Assembly (NCBI RefSeq): GCF_002899825.2
Contig: NZ_PPED02000005.1
Location: 1 to 64,000, forward strand
Source: Chryseobacterium phosphatilyticum
Lineage (GTDB): Bacteria > Bacteroidota > Bacteroidia > Flavobacteriales > Weeksellaceae
Direction of reading: 5' to 3'
Length of the DNA stretch: 64,000 nt
Under the pieces are notes generated by a model. The model made no database searches and was not told the DNA's origin. It saw only the letters and a list, made by a program, of their open reading frames with translations. Shown here one piece after another: positions 25,314 through 33,404 of the stretch. The translations under genes and the position numbers were made by a program. The stretch's first letter is position 1. Each line of letters starts with the position of its first letter.

Positions 25314-25347
25314 ATTTTTAAATCTTTAAATGAGTTTAATCTTTCAA
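25314..25347. repeat. Right inverted repeat flanking the four-helix-bundle gene
   Basis: CAAATTTTTAAATCTTTAAA followed by TGAGTTTAATCTTTC; its complement TTTAAAGATTTAAAAATTTG resembles the left flank at 24905-24935. Confidence 0.4.
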
Positions 25348-25348
25348 T

Positions 25349-26809
25349 TTATTTGGACATTAATTTCCAAAGCTCATTGATTACTTCTTTGTCATCAAAA
25401 TGATGTTTTACACCATTTATCTCCTGATAGTTTTCGTGGCCTTTTCCGGCTACCAAAACAATATCTTTAGGTTCTGCAAACTTTATCGCCATTTTGATGG
25501 CTTCTTTTCTGTCTGGGATTGAAGTGTATTTGCTGAAATTCTGAGGTTCAACGCCTGCTTCAATTTCCTTGATGATCTGTGAGGGGTCCTCTGTTCTCGG
25601 GTTGTCTGAAGTGATGATTGCCAGTGTTGATTTTTTGGTGGCAATATTTCCCATTTCAGGCCTTTTTGAGTGATCTCTGTCGCCTCCGCAACCGAAAACA
25701 GTGATTAATCTTTCATTTTTTGTTCTGATATCATTGATGCTATCCAGAATATTTTCCAGGGCATCCGGAGTGTGGGCATAATCTACAATAAAGAATATTC
25801 CTCCATCAGATTTGAAGGTTTCGAATCTTCCGGAAACTCTTTTTAATTTGCTGATGGCCTGAAGAATTTCATCTTGTTCAAAACCAAGTTCTTCTGCAAT
25901 TCCGAAGACAAGCAATAAGTTATAGACATTGAATTTACCGGTCAAAGTCGTCCAGAATTCTTTTCCGTTGAAGTTCAACAGCATTCCGTTGAAATCAACT
26001 TCCAATAGTTTTCCGTGGTAGTCTGCCATTGTTTTCAGAGCGTAAGTCTTCTTTTTAGCCTTTGTGTTCTGAAGCATTACATTTCCGTTTTTGTCATCAA
26101 TATTGGTGATGGCAATGGCGGTATCCTCAAGCCCGTCGAAGAATCTTTTCTTTGTTATCAGATATTCTTCAAACGTTTTATGATAATCTAAATGATCGTG
26201 GGTAAGGTTGGTAAACCCTGCCACTTTGAAGTGTAGTCCTTCAATTCTATTTTGAGCAATTCCGTGAGAACTTACTTCCATGAAGGCATATTCACATCCT
26301 TTTTCAACAGCTTCTGCTAAAATTCTGTTGATGGTAATTACATCCGGAGTGGTATGTGTTGCAGGAATTACTTCTTCACCAATTCTGATTTCAACAGTAG
26401 ATAGTAATGCTGCATCATATCCTAAATTTCTGAATACATCAAAAAGAAGGGTAGAAACTGATGTTTTACCGTTGGTTCCGGTAACGCCTATTAGTTTTAG
26501 CTTGTGAGAAGGGTTTCCAAAGAAGTTGGAAGCAAGGTGTCCTAAAGCTTTCGAAGAATCCTTCACCAGTATGTATGTGATATTTTCATCCAGTACTTTT
26601 GGAAGTTCTTCGCAAACGATCGCTGTTGCTCCTTTTTCAATAGCGGAAGCAATGAACGAATGTCCGTCCACTACTGTTCCTCTCATTGCAATATAAAGAG
26701 AGTTCGCTGTAACCTTTCTGCTGTCGATCACCAGCTCAGCTACCTCACGATTGTTATCACCGTGGATCTCTACTACTGGGATTCTGTTTACTAATTCTGT
26801 TACTATCAT
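25349..26809 (-). CDS. murE: UDP-MurNAc-L-Ala-D-Glu--2,6-diaminopimelate ligase MurE
   Basis: A cytoplasmic ligase of 486 residues that adds the third stem-peptide residue. The N-terminal domain shows DSRKVTANSLYIAMRG (29-44). The ATP loop is GVTGTNGKTSVSTLLF (108-123). The centre shows TTPDVI and EVSSHGIAQNRI, and the C-terminal domain shows VFGCGGDRDHSKRPEMG. The motif SDNPRTEDP carries the DNPR signature for meso-diaminopimelate rather than lysine, so the peptidoglycan is predicted to be DAP-type. The upstream spacer to ftsI holds copy 3 of the two-hairpin element. Confidence 0.97.
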   Translation of the reverse strand: MIVTELVNRIPVVEIHGDNNREVAELVIDSRKVTANSLYIAMRGTVVDGHSFIASAIEKGATAIVCEELPKVLDENITYILVKDSSKALGHLASNFFGNPSHKLKLIGVTGTNGKTSVSTLLFDVFRNLGYDAALLSTVEIRIGEEVIPATHTTPDVITINRILAEAVEKGCEYAFMEVSSHGIAQNRIEGLHFKVAGFTNLTHDHLDYHKTFEEYLITKKRFFDGLEDTAIAITNIDDKNGNVMLQNTKAKKKTYALKTMADYHGKLLEVDFNGMLLNFNGKEFWTTLTGKFNVYNLLLVFGIAEELGFEQDEILQAISKLKRVSGRFETFKSDGGIFFIVDYAHTPDALENILDSINDIRTKNERLITVFGCGGDRDHSKRPEMGNIATKKSTLAIITSDNPRTEDPSQIIKEIEAGVEPQNFSKYTSIPDRKEAIKMAIKFAEPKDIVLVAGKGHENYQEINGVKHHFDDKEVINELWKLMSK

Positions 26810-26818
26810 TTTATCAAC

Positions 26819-26859
26819 AGGACAATGTCCTATTTTGGTTTAAATCGTCCCTTCGGAAC
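26819..26859 (-). repeat. Two-hairpin spacer element, copy 3 (ftsI-murE)
   Basis: On the minus strand GTTCCGAAGGGAC (26859-26847; T-G wobble, GAA loop) is followed by the linker GATTTAAACCAAAAT and AGGACATTGTCCT (26831-26819; 5-bp stem). Compared with copy 2 the first stem has T-G in place of C-G, and compared with copy 1 the second stem has C-G in place of T-A, so pairing is kept. Confidence 0.65.
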
Positions 26860-26867
26860 TTTGTTTT

Positions 26868-28859
26868 CTAATTTTGCAGAGATAAATAAATTCTCTGGTT
26901 CTTACTAATTGCGGTGCCTTCTAACGGGAATTGTTCTTTGATTCTTCCCACTCCTTTGTAGTCGACACGATATCCTAAGTTTTCTAATTGTGGGATTACA
27001 TTTTTACCGATTAATCCTACTACGTTAGGCATTTGCTTATCATTTACTGCTACTTTGACATTGGGTTCAACCATTTTGCTTAGGTTCACCTTTTTATCTA
27101 CGAGCATTTCTTTTTCAATATTCTGAGGTGTTTTCAGGAATGTTTTTCCTGCTATTTCTTTAAACACCGGAGCGGCAACAGGACCTCCGTAGAACCCTAT
27201 TGCTGTATTGGGCTCACTTACCATCACATAACATGTATATTTTGGTGCATCGGCCGGATAAAATCCTGCAAATGATGCTCGGTATTTCATGGGACCCGGA
27301 AGCCAGTATTCAAATCTTGCGGTTCCCGTTTTTCCGGCCATTTTAAGGTTTGGAGTGAAAATACTTCGCCCGGTTCCTTTTTCAACAGCTTTTGTAAGAG
27401 CGTTTGTCATCATTTTAATGGCCTTATCTGAAGCCATTTTATTAACCATTACTTCCGGCTTTGCGCTATACATTACTTTTCCATCTTTCATGATTTTGTC
27501 GATGAAGATAGGTTTAAGCATTTTACCACCATTGGCAACTCCATTATAAAAAGTGGTCAGCTGGAGCAGGTTAACATTGGATGAGTATCCGAATGAAATA
27601 GAAGCCAGTGTAGCGGCATTCCATCTTTTATTTTGTGGCGTTAAGATCTTCGGTTTTGTGATCCCCGGTAGTTCGATATCCATTTTATCAAAAAGCTTCC
27701 AGCGCTTCAGGTGGTCAAGAAATATCTGAGGCTTCTCAGCATAGTATTTTGTGATCAGCTTGGCTGTTCCCACGTTACTCGATTTAGCCAAAACATCACT
27801 GATATCGTAAGTTCCTCCACCGTGACCGTCTGAGATTCTTTGCTTGGCATATGTCCATACGCCATTTCCAACATTTACGGTGGTATTTTCATCGATGAAT
27901 CCATCATCCATTGCTGCCAAGAGCGAAATGGTTTTAAAGGTAGATCCAGGTTCGATATTATCTTTCAGTGCATAGTTGTACGAGTCTTCGTAATCTCCTG
28001 AATCCGTTCTTCTTAAGTTGACAAGTGCACGGACTTTTCCTGTTTCGACCTCCATAACGATTACGGTGCCGTGTTTTGCCTCATAGTGGGTCAGCTGCTT
28101 CTCTAATGCAGAGTGTGCAATATCCTGAATCCTAAGGTCCAGGGTAGTATAAACATCCTCTCCGTCAATAGGCTCCTGAACTTTCCAGAAATCGATCGGC
28201 TTCCATTGTGAAGAATTGATTCTCTGTTCTAATCTTTTACCGTCTGTTCCTGTTAAATATTTCGAAAAAGCTCCTTCAAGTCCTGATCTAAGCTCTCCGT
28301 TGTCAATACCAATGGTTCCGGCTCCGATTTCTGAAGTGGCTAATTCTCTTTTGTAATTTCTGTCAACGATAAAACCTCCTTTATTTTTTCCTCTTTTGAA
28401 TATGGGGAATTGTCTGATTCTGTCATACTGGTCAAAATCAAGTCCTTTGACCAAGGTATAGTATTGGTTTTTCTTTTTCTTCTGTTCGTCAAACTTTTGT
28501 CTGAATTCTCCCCGGGATTTTCCAAACATTTTGCTTAAAGAGTCTGTCAATGCTCCGATATTATTGCTGTAGATTGTATCTTTCATCGTTTTGAAGTCAA
28601 GATAAATATCATAGCGCATAACAGTAGTTGCCAGAATAGATCCGTCGGAAGCGAATAGATTACCACGGGCAGCCTTCAGAGTGGCTTCACGGTAGTTTTT
28701 ATTAATGTAATCGTCTTTAATTTCCTGAACATTAGTATTTTGAAGGATTACAATTCTTGCCAAGAACATTACAAACACGCACAAAGCTACCACTGCGAAG
28801 AGGTAGCCCCATCTTAACGTTTTCTTACGTTTATTGTCGTATTCATTTTGCTTTTGCAT
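26868..28859 (-). CDS. ftsI: Division transpeptidase FtsI (class B PBP) with PASTA domain
   Basis: The septal penicillin-binding protein, 663 residues. One N-terminal transmembrane helix (about 17-38) is followed by a pedestal domain and a transpeptidase domain with the nucleophile S306 in STFK, SSN at 360-362 and KTGT at 510-513. A single C-terminal PASTA module (about 605-663, MPNVVGLIGKNVIPQLENLG) follows; this is common in Bacteroidota and absent from E. coli FtsI. It cross-links septal peptidoglycan together with FtsW. The start overlaps the end of ftsL by 17 bases, which suggests translational coupling. Confidence 0.95.
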   Translation of the reverse strand: MQKQNEYDNKRKKTLRWGYLFAVVALCVFVMFLARIVILQNTNVQEIKDDYINKNYREATLKAARGNLFASDGSILATTVMRYDIYLDFKTMKDTIYSNNIGALTDSLSKMFGKSRGEFRQKFDEQKKKKNQYYTLVKGLDFDQYDRIRQFPIFKRGKNKGGFIVDRNYKRELATSEIGAGTIGIDNGELRSGLEGAFSKYLTGTDGKRLEQRINSSQWKPIDFWKVQEPIDGEDVYTTLDLRIQDIAHSALEKQLTHYEAKHGTVIVMEVETGKVRALVNLRRTDSGDYEDSYNYALKDNIEPGSTFKTISLLAAMDDGFIDENTTVNVGNGVWTYAKQRISDGHGGGTYDISDVLAKSSNVGTAKLITKYYAEKPQIFLDHLKRWKLFDKMDIELPGITKPKILTPQNKRWNAATLASISFGYSSNVNLLQLTTFYNGVANGGKMLKPIFIDKIMKDGKVMYSAKPEVMVNKMASDKAIKMMTNALTKAVEKGTGRSIFTPNLKMAGKTGTARFEYWLPGPMKYRASFAGFYPADAPKYTCYVMVSEPNTAIGFYGGPVAAPVFKEIAGKTFLKTPQNIEKEMLVDKKVNLSKMVEPNVKVAVNDKQMPNVVGLIGKNVIPQLENLGYRVDYKGVGRIKEQFPLEGTAISKNQRIYLSLQN

Positions 28860-29208
28860 CTGTACTGTCCAGTTTTATTAGCAATTTATGAGGATGGTTT
28901 TCAAGGGTCATTAATGAGTCCCGTGCCACTTCTTTCCCCAGCTCTGATTCCATTTTTACTTTGATCAGCTTACTTTGGGCGTAAGCATTTCTCGATTTGT
29001 ATTCTTCTGTTTCTTCTTTTAAAGCATTGACAATTTTAATTTTCTTGTTGACGAGATGGTTGCTGTAAATCATTGCCATCATCAACACAAACAACAGGAG
29101 AAAATACTTATAATGTATTTTGATCTCATCGCGGTTGAGGAAATTTCCTTTTATAATATCTATAAAAGTGAGTTTCTTCTGTGGGCGATTTGTTGTTCTC
29201 TTTGCCAA
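28843..29208 (-). CDS. ftsL: FtsL-like division protein
   Basis: A 121-residue bitopic protein. A basic cytoplasmic start (MAKRTTNRPQKKLTFIDIIK) and a single membrane helix (about 36-52, KYFLLLFVLMMAMIYSNHLV) precede a coiled-coil periplasmic region (about 55-110). FtsL sequences diverge strongly, so the call rests on size, topology and position between rsmH and ftsI, which is where ftsL sits in dcw clusters. It is expected to act with FtsQ and a FtsB-like partner; no ftsB is visible here. Confidence 0.8.
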   Translation of the reverse strand: MAKRTTNRPQKKLTFIDIIKGNFLNRDEIKIHYKYFLLLFVLMMAMIYSNHLVNKKIKIVNALKEETEEYKSRNAYAQSKLIKVKMESELGKEVARDSLMTLENHPHKLLIKLDSTDAKAK

Positions 29209-29287
29209 TGTTTTTTATTTAAACCACCCCGACCAAAAATCTTATTTTTTGCCATCCCCCGAAAGGAAGTTTTAAGGGTGAAATTTT

Positions 29288-30181
29288 TTATACTTTTATT
29301 CCTGTTCTCATTTTTGCACTTCTTGCTCTTGAGTTTTCTTCGATTTCCTGATGATCAGGAATGATCGCTTTGCTCTTTAGCATTTCGAATGCTTTTTTAT
29401 AGTTTCCATAGATATCTCTTTCCGGCTCTCCTTCGAACATTCCGTTTTTCAGGAACCTTTTTACCAGGCGGTCTTCTAAGGAATGGTAAGAAATCACTAC
29501 TAATCTTCCTTCGGGTTTTAGAATATTGTAAGCCTGAACCAGCATTTCTTTTAATACTTCAAGTTCCTGGTTAACTTCTATTCTTATAGCCTGAAAAAGT
29601 TGCGCATAGAATTTATTAACCTTGTGAGGAGGAATATAGCTGAATAGCTTTTTCAAATCCTCTGTGGTTTCTATGCTTTTTGTTTTTCTCTGATGAACGA
29701 TTTCTCTTGCCAGCTTTCTTGCTTCTCTCAGTTCACCATAGTAATAAAAAATATCTGCAAGCTGCTCTTCATCGTAATCATTGATTACTCTTTTCGCGTC
29801 CAGCCCCTGCATTACGTTCATCCTCATATCCAGCGGAGCATTGCTTCTTGTTGAAAAGCCTCTGTCTGCTTCATCAAACTGATGGGAAGACACTCCTAAG
29901 TCTGCTAAAATACCATCCACCTGAGGTACTCCGTACATTAACAAAGAATTTTCAAGAAATCTGAAATTCTGATTAATTAATGTAAATCTTGGGTCATCAA
30001 TTGTATTTTTAAGCGCATCAAGATCCTGGTCAAAACTGAACAATTTTCCTTTTTCGGAAAGCCTGCTCAATATTTCTCTTGAGTGACCACCGCCACCAAA
30101 GGTGCAATCCACGTATATTCCGTCAGGATTCGTCACCAAATCATCAACACTCTGTTTCAACAAAACGGGGTTATGGTACAT
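29288..30181 (-). CDS. rsmH: 16S rRNA (cytosine(1402)-N(4))-methyltransferase RsmH
   Basis: An S-adenosylmethionine-dependent methyltransferase (MraW), 297 residues, modifying C1402 of 16S rRNA. The N-terminus MYHNPVLLKQSVDDL and the SAM loop YVDCTFGGGGHSREIL (24-39) are diagnostic. Also seen are GILADLGVSSHQFDEADRGF, PLDMRMN and LVVISYHSLEDRLVKRF. It is the second gene of the cluster, 46 bases from mraZ. The spacer to ftsL (29209-29287) is AT-rich with CACCC/GGGTG and CAAAAAT/ATTTTTTG pairings. Confidence 0.96.
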   Translation of the reverse strand: MYHNPVLLKQSVDDLVTNPDGIYVDCTFGGGGHSREILSRLSEKGKLFSFDQDLDALKNTIDDPRFTLINQNFRFLENSLLMYGVPQVDGILADLGVSSHQFDEADRGFSTRSNAPLDMRMNVMQGLDAKRVINDYDEEQLADIFYYYGELREARKLAREIVHQRKTKSIETTEDLKKLFSYIPPHKVNKFYAQLFQAIRIEVNQELEVLKEMLVQAYNILKPEGRLVVISYHSLEDRLVKRFLKNGMFEGEPERDIYGNYKKAFEMLKSKAIIPDHQEIEENSRARSAKMRTGIKV

Positions 30182-30227
30182 GCTTAGTTGTGTTTTTTAT
30201 TAAAATATATCTTTAATAACCTTACAG

Positions 30228-30686
30228 TTATTCTTCATCGAAAGAGCCCATCACATCTTCGGCCAGACTTGCAAAGTCAGTTTCATTGGTGGCAATTACC
30301 TTTTCGTAGGCTTCTTTATCCCAAATTTCAAAGAGTTCTCCTGCACTTGTGATCACAATATCTTTCTGTAGATTTGCAAAAAGTGTCAGGTCTTTGGAAA
30401 TCTGCAATCTTCCTGCGTTATCCAATTCTACTGTTTTTACTCCTGCCGTAAACATTCGTATGAAATCAGCATTCTTTTTTATGAACCTGTTCAGTTTATT
30501 AATTTTACCCATCAGTTTGTCCCATGCATTCATAGGATAAACTTCCAGACAAGGTTGGAACACAGATCTTTTGACTACAAACGCCTTGTCTTCGAAGTTT
30601 TCCATCTGTTTAATTAAAGATGAAGGAACTTTTAAGCGGCCTTTGTCGTCAATTTTACACTCATATGTTCCAATGAAATTTTTCAT
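30228..30686 (-). CDS. mraZ: Transcriptional regulator MraZ
   Basis: A 152-residue DNA-binding protein with two AbrB-like MraZ domains. The first carries YECKIDDKGRLKVPSSLIK and the second VELDNAGRLQISKDL. The family represses its own dcw promoter by binding tandem TGGGN repeats. I chose ATG 30686 (MKNFIGTYECK). The reading frame extends 13 codons further upstream, but those codons run through the promoter -7 element and the operator. It is the first gene of the cluster. A matching operator lies at 30710-30734. Confidence 0.94.
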   Translation of the reverse strand: MKNFIGTYECKIDDKGRLKVPSSLIKQMENFEDKAFVVKRSVFQPCLEVYPMNAWDKLMGKINKLNRFIKKNADFIRMFTAGVKTVELDNAGRLQISKDLTLFANLQKDIVITSAGELFEIWDKEAYEKVIATNETDFASLAEDVMGSFDEE

Positions 30687-30692
30687 TTGGGA

Positions 30693-30734
30693 CAAATTTA
30701 TATAATAATTTCCAAAATTTCCCACTTTTTCCCA
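30693..30734 (-). promoter_or_regulatory. dcw promoter with MraZ-type operator
   Basis: On the minus strand TGGGA (30734-30730), TGGGA (30724-30720) and TGGAA (30714-30710) recur with an exact 10-base period, matching the TGGGN-N5 repeat layout known for the E. coli MraZ operator. A -7 element TAAATTTG (TAnnTTTG) lies at 30700-30693, only 6 bases before the mraZ start. The boxes would cover the -33 region, consistent with autorepression. Confidence 0.65.
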
Positions 30735-30928
30735 CTTTTTGACTTAATGTTAATAAGTTTTATTAAAGATTTAATTTGAAGAATGTAAAATGCTGATATG
30801 TTGGCAGTTGTTAAAAGTGTTATTTAAGCCATAATAAACGGGGTTTTAAAAAAAAAGTTAAAAAGGAGAATATTGTATTATTTTTATCTTAAATTAGGAT
30901 AATCAAAATGTTTTTGAGGTTTAATTTG
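30735..30928. other. Divergent intergenic region mraZ / alpha-beta hydrolase
   Basis: About 190 very AT-rich bases between the mraZ operator and the hydrolase promoter. No gene or strong structure was seen. Confidence 0.4.
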
Positions 30929-30936
30929 TATTTTTG
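30929..30936 (+). promoter_or_regulatory. -7 promoter element of the hydrolase gene
   Basis: TATTTTTG matches TAnnTTTG. It lies inside the longer reading frame that begins at 30908 and 22 bases before the ATG at 30959, which supports the shorter protein. Confidence 0.5.
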
Positions 30937-30958
30937 CAGGGCTTTATTAAGGCGACTT

Positions 30959-31720
30959 ATGATATTTAGTACAAAAAAAGAAAAGAAATATTCCTATGTA
31001 GAAGCGGGGGAAGGACATCCATTGGTGCTGTTGCACGGGTTAATGGGTGGTTTGAGTAATTTCGATAAAATGGTAGATTTTTTTTCAGAAAGAGGATATA
31101 AGGTATATGTTCCTCAGCTGCCAATTTACGATCTGCCGGTACTCAATACGAATCTTACCACTTTAGCAAAATATATTATCAAGTTTATAGAAAGTCATAT
31201 TTCCGGACCAGTATCTATTGTAGGAAACTCAATGGGAGGACATGTAGGACTTATCTTAACTTTGGCAAGACCGGATTTGGTGAAAAATCTTGTTTTAACG
31301 GGAAGTTCAGGATTATATGAAAGAACTTTCGGAGATAGTTTTCCGAGAAAGAACGACAGATCTTATATCAGAAAGAAAACAGAAGAGGTTTTTTACGATC
31401 CGAAAGTTGCTACGGAAGATCTTGTGGATGAAGTTTTCGGGGTGGTAAATGACAGAATGAAAGGAATAAAAACAGTAATGCTGGCAAGAAGTGCCATCAA
31501 ACACAATATGTTGAATGATCTTCCTAAGATTACGACTCCCACTTGTTTAATCTGGGGGAAACAGGACAATGTAACTCCTCCGGAGGTTGCGGAAGATATG
31601 CATAAATTTATTCCGAATTCAGATCTGTTCTGGATTGATCATTGCGGGCATGCGGCGATGATGGAAAAACCGGATGAGTTTAATGAAATCCTTTTCAACT
31701 GGATAAAAGATAAAGTTTAA
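30959..31720 (+). CDS. Alpha/beta-fold hydrolase
   Basis: A 253-residue serine hydrolase. The oxyanion segment is HGLMGGLSNF (26-35), the nucleophile Ser91 lies in VGNSMGGH, the acid is probably the Asp of IWGKQDNVTPP, and the catalytic His is in IDHCGHAAMMEKP. There is no signal peptide. The substrate is unknown; relatives include lipases, esterases and C-C hydrolases. The start at 30959 is preferred over 30908 because a promoter element lies between them and the family N-terminus (YSYVEAGEGHPLVLLHG) begins soon after. The EngB gene follows after about 65 bases. Confidence 0.88.
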   Translation: MIFSTKKEKKYSYVEAGEGHPLVLLHGLMGGLSNFDKMVDFFSERGYKVYVPQLPIYDLPVLNTNLTTLAKYIIKFIESHISGPVSIVGNSMGGHVGLILTLARPDLVKNLVLTGSSGLYERTFGDSFPRKNDRSYIRKKTEEVFYDPKVATEDLVDEVFGVVNDRMKGIKTVMLARSAIKHNMLNDLPKITTPTCLIWGKQDNVTPPEVAEDMHKFIPNSDLFWIDHCGHAAMMEKPDEFNEILFNWIKDKV

Positions 31721-31785
31721 AATAAATATTAAATAACCATTAAGAGCTTTTCTTAGTGGTTTATTTTTCTAAAATATATTCAAAA

Positions 31786-32409
31786 ATGGTTATTAAGAAG
31801 GCAGAGTTTGTAAAGAGTAGTGGAAAATGGCAGGAATGTCCTGAACCGAATATTCCTGAATATGCTTTTATCGGAAGATCTAATGTAGGAAAATCATCAT
31901 TGATCAATGCCATGATGAATCATAAAGATTTGGCTAAAACTTCCGGAACTCCCGGGAAAACTCAGCTGATCAATCATTTTCTGGTGAATGAGAGCTGGTA
32001 TCTTACCGATTTGCCGGGATATGGATATGCAAAAGTTTCAAAAGTTCAGCGAAAAGATTTTGAAAAGCTGATTACCAATTATATTCTTAACAGAAGAAAT
32101 CTTGTCAATCTTTTTGTTCTGGTAGATTCACGGCACAACCCTCAAAAAATTGATCTCGAATTTATCCAGTGGTGTGGTGAAAGCGGAGTTCCGTTTTCCA
32201 TCGTCTTTACAAAAGCGGATAAGTTGAAGCCGAATGTGGTCATCAAAAATGTTGAAGACTATAAAGCAGAACTTCATAAAACATGGGAAGATCTTCCTGA
32301 ATTATATGTTACTTCTGCTGAAAAGAAAGAAGGAGGAGAAGAAATTTTGAAATTTATAGAAAAAACAAATGATTTTTTGAAAAATAATAGTGTAAGTTTC
32401 GATGAGTAA
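31786..32409 (+). CDS. engB: Ribosome biogenesis GTP-binding protein EngB (YihA/YsxC)
   Basis: A 207-residue TRAFAC GTPase needed for large ribosomal subunit assembly. The G1 loop is GRSNVGKSSL (30-39), the G2 Thr lies in KTSGTPGKTQ, G3 is DLPGYG (75-80), G4 is TKAD (142-145) and G5 is TSAEK. The GTG at 31756 would add ten residues with no conservation, so ATG 31786 is preferred. The stop codon overlaps the start of the GNAT gene by 8 bases, indicating co-translation of the pair. Confidence 0.95.
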   Translation: MVIKKAEFVKSSGKWQECPEPNIPEYAFIGRSNVGKSSLINAMMNHKDLAKTSGTPGKTQLINHFLVNESWYLTDLPGYGYAKVSKVQRKDFEKLITNYILNRRNLVNLFVLVDSRHNPQKIDLEFIQWCGESGVPFSIVFTKADKLKPNVVIKNVEDYKAELHKTWEDLPELYVTSAEKKEGGEEILKFIEKTNDFLKNNSVSFDE

Positions 32410-32851
32410 TATTGTCTGGAAAATTAAAACCTTCGAAGAGTTTACTGTTCCTGAGCTGTACGCTGTGCTGAAAGCACGTATAGATGTTTTCGTTATTGAA
32501 CAGAATTGTCCTTATCCTGATCTGGATAACTATGATCAGAAAGGGGTTCACATCTGGGCAGAGAAAGACGGGCAGGTTCTTGCTTATTGCCGTGTTTTTG
32601 ATAAGGGAATAAAATATGATGAAACTTCATTCGGACGAGTTTTGACTACAGAACAGGCAAGAGGAAAAAGCCTTGGAAAACAATTGATACAATATGCAGT
32701 GGAAACTATAGAAAATAGGTTTCATACTTCTGAAATAAAAATATCAGCACAGGATTATCTTTTAAGATTTTACAGTGGATTCGGATTTGTAGATACAGGG
32801 AATAAATATCTGGAAGATGATATTCCGCATACGGAAATGATCAGAAAATAA
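32402..32851 (+). CDS. GNAT-family N-acetyltransferase, ElaA-like
   Basis: A 149-residue acetyltransferase resembling ElaA. The N-terminal segment FEEFTVPELYAVLKARIDVF followed by VIEQNCPYPDLDNYDQ is typical of that group. The acetyl-CoA region is GRVLTTEQARGKSLGKQLIQ (the R/Q-x-x-G-x-G/A motif reads RGKSLG), and the C-terminal part is LLRFYSGFGFVDTG. The substrate is unknown. The start codon overlaps the end of engB by 8 bases. A terminator follows. Confidence 0.9.
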   Translation: MSNIVWKIKTFEEFTVPELYAVLKARIDVFVIEQNCPYPDLDNYDQKGVHIWAEKDGQVLAYCRVFDKGIKYDETSFGRVLTTEQARGKSLGKQLIQYAVETIENRFHTSEIKISAQDYLLRFYSGFGFVDTGNKYLEDDIPHTEMIRK

Positions 32852-32854
32852 AAG

Positions 32855-32882
32855 AAAAGGTATCCCGGCAGGATACCTTTTT
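32855..32882. terminator. Terminator between convergent GNAT and small secreted protein genes
   Basis: AAAAGGTATCC pairs with GGATACCTTTTT around CGGCA, with A/T tracts on both sides, so it may act in both directions. Confidence 0.85.
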
Positions 32883-32916
32883 CAATGGTTATATATTGAG
32901 TGTTTTTAGTTTTAAG

Positions 32917-33219
32917 TTAATTGCAGCCTGAACAATAAGATCTGTCTACATATTGTTTACTGCTTCCCGAATAATAGTAACATCCGCCTCTTGAACCTAC
33001 ATATAATTGATTTCCATTATAAGTACATCCGCCACTGCTTTTTGAGTAGGATCTCGATGATCTTGAGCTTGTAGATTTACTTTTTTTGCTGCCTTTGCTC
33101 TTTTTTGGTTTTTTCCCGGTTAATTCTTTGATAAAAGAAACGGTGCTTGTGGTGGCTGAAAAGTTAGCCGGTAATAATAGTCCCAGGCCTAAAAGGCCGG
33201 TAAAAAGTAGTTTTTTCAT
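32917..33219 (-). CDS. Small secreted Ser/Lys-rich protein with Cys-rich C-terminus
   Basis: A 100-residue exported protein. The signal peptide (about 1-22, MKKLLFTGLLGLGLLLPANFSA) is followed by a basic Lys/Ser repeat region (about 34-62) and a compact C-terminal module (about 63-100) with the pattern C-TYNGNQLYVGSRGGCYYY-x6-YVDRSYC-x2-C. The GSRGGCYYY...YVDRS part recalls the short TGPRGG-x-YY-x-YV module of the PBCV basic adaptor family, with Cys added; that resemblance is tentative. It is monocistronic. The function is unknown. Confidence 0.75.
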   Translation of the reverse strand: MKKLLFTGLLGLGLLLPANFSATTSTVSFIKELTGKKPKKSKGSKKSKSTSSRSSRSYSKSSGGCTYNGNQLYVGSRGGCYYYSGSSKQYVDRSYCSGCN

Positions 33220-33404
33220 AGTAATAGGTTTTTTTATTAATTTTTATAGAATGGTTTCATGGTTATTTTAGTGGTTATATTTAAATCAAATTTATCTTGT
33301 GAGGTAAAAATGAATACAAAGAAATCAAGGTTATGTTTTTTGAACATTCTTTCATTCTGTCAAGAGAAAAATCTACAGACAAAGAATGGCAATACAGCCA
33401 TTGT

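Noticed and set aside
30908-30958. Longer start of the alpha/beta hydrolase
   Set aside because: The extension would contain the probable -7 promoter element.
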